Assembly (NCBI GenBank): GCA_030539415.1
Contig: JAUNSE010000100.1
Coordinates: 1-7,200, forward strand
Source: Desulfovibrionaceae bacterium
GTDB lineage: Bacteria; Desulfobacterota; Desulfovibrionia; Desulfovibrionales; Desulfovibrionaceae
Reading direction: 5' to 3'
DNA: 7,200 nt
Part shown: positions 6,217 through 7,200 of the stretch, piece after piece
Layout of the letters: each line of letters starts with the position of its first letter
Numbering within the stretch: the stretch's first letter is position 1
Position numbers and translations under genes: made by a program
Notes under the pieces: model-generated
Database searches by the model: none
What the model was told of the DNA's origin: nothing
What the model saw: only the letters and a program-made list of their open reading frames with translations

Positions 6217-6900
6217 ATGCGCGCGCAAAGCCCCTCCCCTCTCAAAGCAGCTCCGGCCCGCTCCGGCGCCCTGCGCTGCCTTGCCCTCTGCCTTCTCTGC
6301 CTGAGCTTGCTCGGCTGCGGCATCAGCCGCCCCACGGACTTCTACCTGCTTGACGGCACATCGGACCCCTTGAGCGTGCCGCACATGCCGCGCACCACGC
6401 TGACCGTCGAGCAGATTGTCCTGCCCGGCTATCTGGACAGAAGCGGCATCGTGATCCGCGACGACGGCGGGTCGGGCCTGAACGTGGCCAGCTTCAACGT
6501 CTGGGGCGAGCCGCTCGAGCAGGGCGTGCACCGCGTGCTGGTCAACATGCTGACCGCGCCGCTGCTGCAGCACGGCATCACAGTGCTGCCCTATCAGAGC
6601 GCCAACTTCGGCATCTGGTACCACCTCTATGTCGAGGTGCTGCGCCTGGACGCGGACAGGTCCGGACGCGTCGTGCTCGAGGCCCGCTGGACCCTGGTGG
6701 ACAGGACCGGCAACAAGGTGCTTGACCGCGGCAGCTTTGCCGCCGAAGAGCGCCTGAACATGCCCGAGTTCGGCTCGGACAGCATGTTCAACGCCGTTGT
6801 CGGCGCCGAGAGCCGCCTGCTGCAGCAGATGGGCCGCGACCTGGCCGAAAGGCTGTGCGCCGTCGCGAAGCCCGCGGCCGCGCTGTCCGACGCGAAGTAG
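6217..6900 (+). CDS. pqiC: PqiC-type auxiliary lipoprotein of the MCE transporter
   Basis: This 227-residue lipoprotein belongs to the ABC-type transport auxiliary lipoprotein family (PqiC/YmbA, formerly DUF330). A basic n-region (K10, R15, R20) is followed by a hydrophobic stretch and the lipobox LLGC (31-34), so C34 should be lipidated. Gly at the next position is no inner-membrane retention signal, so outer-membrane anchoring is expected. Family features are FYLLDG (42-47), LPGYLDRSGIVIRDD (69-83) and WGEPLEQGVHRVL (96-108). In the Pqi system PqiC is thought to dock the far end of the MCE tube at the outer membrane, and the same role is inferred here. The signal sequence has three extra cysteines (21, 25, 28). 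The symbol marks the family; orthology to E. coli pqiC is not claimed. It is the last gene of the operon, followed by a terminator. Confidence 0.88.
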   Translation: MRAQSPSPLKAAPARSGALRCLALCLLCLSLLGCGISRPTDFYLLDGTSDPLSVPHMPRTTLTVEQIVLPGYLDRSGIVIRDDGGSGLNVASFNVWGEPLEQGVHRVLVNMLTAPLLQHGITVLPYQSANFGIWYHLYVEVLRLDADRSGRVVLEARWTLVDRTGNKVLDRGSFAAEERLNMPEFGSDSMFNAVVGAESRLLQQMGRDLAERLCAVAKPAAALSDAK

Positions 6901-6924
6901 CCTGTCCCGAAAGCATCTTTTCTC

Positions 6925-6960
6925 AGGGGAGCGGAGCCACCCGCTCCTCTTTCTTTTTTC
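6925..6960 (+). terminator. Rho-independent terminator of the transporter operon
   Basis: A 10-bp stem (6925-6934 AGGGGAGCGG with 6941-6950 CCGCTCCTCT, including one G-U pair) with a 6-base AGCCAC loop is followed at once by TTCTTTTTTC. It sits 24 bases after the lipoprotein stop. This is a textbook intrinsic terminator and marks the lipoprotein gene as the end of the operon. Confidence 0.9.
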
Positions 6961-7200
6961 CGGCACGGCGGCGCGCTCTGCCCCGAGTCATTCCGGCGTT
7001 GAAGAGAGTGCGGGCTTCCCAGCATCCTGCCGCAGGGCCCGGCCATCCATGAGAACTGCCGCGGAGAGCTCTGATGCGGGGGCCGAGGAAGCCAGACATG
7101 CCGCCCCCTCCGCCCGTCAGTGCCCTGCGCGGCCGCGGCCCCGGAGGACGGCCCGGGCCGGGGGGAAACGGAGGACAGGACGACGCCGGGGAACAGGACA
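6961..7200. other. Stretch with no supportable gene at the right edge
   Basis: I see no convincing gene here. Two short plus-strand frames run off the right edge, from ATG 7049 and from ATG 7074; the second has GGAG 7 to 8 bases upstream. Both encode low-complexity Pro/Gly/Arg/Ala sequence typical of chance reading of GC-rich DNA. The sequence holds a perfect 12-bp palindrome (CGGCCCGGGCCG, 7149-7160) and short repeats: CGGAGGAC at 7142 and 7169, and ACAGGAC at 7175 and 7193. A real gene start beyond the edge cannot be excluded. Confidence 0.5.

Noticed and set aside
5224..6966. A 580-residue minus-strand open frame across the MCE and lipoprotein genes.
   Set aside because: It is the codon-aligned antisense of two well-supported genes, is compositionally biased, and shows no domain. 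Its start lies just beyond the operon terminator with no promoter seen.
7049..7200. Possible start of a further gene at ATG 7049 or ATG 7074 running off the window.
   Set aside because: Both frames are low-complexity Pro/Gly/Arg/Ala sequence. Only the second has a Shine-Dalgarno-like GGAG, and too little sequence is visible to decide.
1..7200. Search for CRISPR arrays, tRNA or rRNA genes, insertion sequences, attachment sites and defence genes.
   Set aside because: I saw no regularly spaced repeats, tRNA-like cloverleaf or transposase. All long stretches are accounted for by polA and the transporter operon.

Overview
The window is high-GC DNA (mid-60s percent by eye) with strong G/C third-position bias. 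It holds five intact protein genes in two divergent transcription units. The left part, on the minus strand, is a complete DNA polymerase I gene (polA). The right part, on the plus strand, is a tight four-gene operon for an envelope lipid transporter of the Mla/Pqi (MCE) type: a permease with a fused STAS domain, an ATPase, a membrane-anchored MCE protein and an outer-membrane-type lipoprotein. An MCE system with a lipoprotein partner means a Gram-negative, double-membraned bacterium. The PolA N-terminal sequence and the GC content fit a Desulfovibrio-like desulfobacterote best, but this taxon call rests on recall and is tentative.

Layout: 1-147 is the polA 3' flank, with a GC-rich hairpin that probably ends polA transcription. 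148-2907 is polA (minus). 2908-3210 is a divergent intergenic region with plausible sigma-70-type promoters for both units, whose -35 boxes lie back to back one base apart. 3211-6900 is the operon in the order permease (mlaE type, GTG start), ATPase (mlaF type), MCE protein (mlaD type) and PqiC-type lipoprotein, with gaps of 2, 46 and 0 bases. 6925-6960 is a strong intrinsic terminator. 6961-7200 has no gene I can support.

How the genes work together: two ATPase and two permease subunits should form the inner-membrane engine. The STAS domain, normally the separate protein MlaB, is fused to the permease. The MCE protein should form a hexameric ring or tunnel in the periplasm, and the lipoprotein should receive its far end at the outer membrane. 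No periplasmic MlaC carrier and no MlaA are present, so the operon mixes Mla-type core subunits with Pqi-type periplasmic and outer-membrane parts.

This is a recognisable housekeeping and envelope region rather than a new system. The points most worth a second look are the proofreading domain of PolA, which has lost its catalytic acidic residues; the hybrid transporter architecture; and the compact divergent promoter with a palindrome across its -35 boxes.
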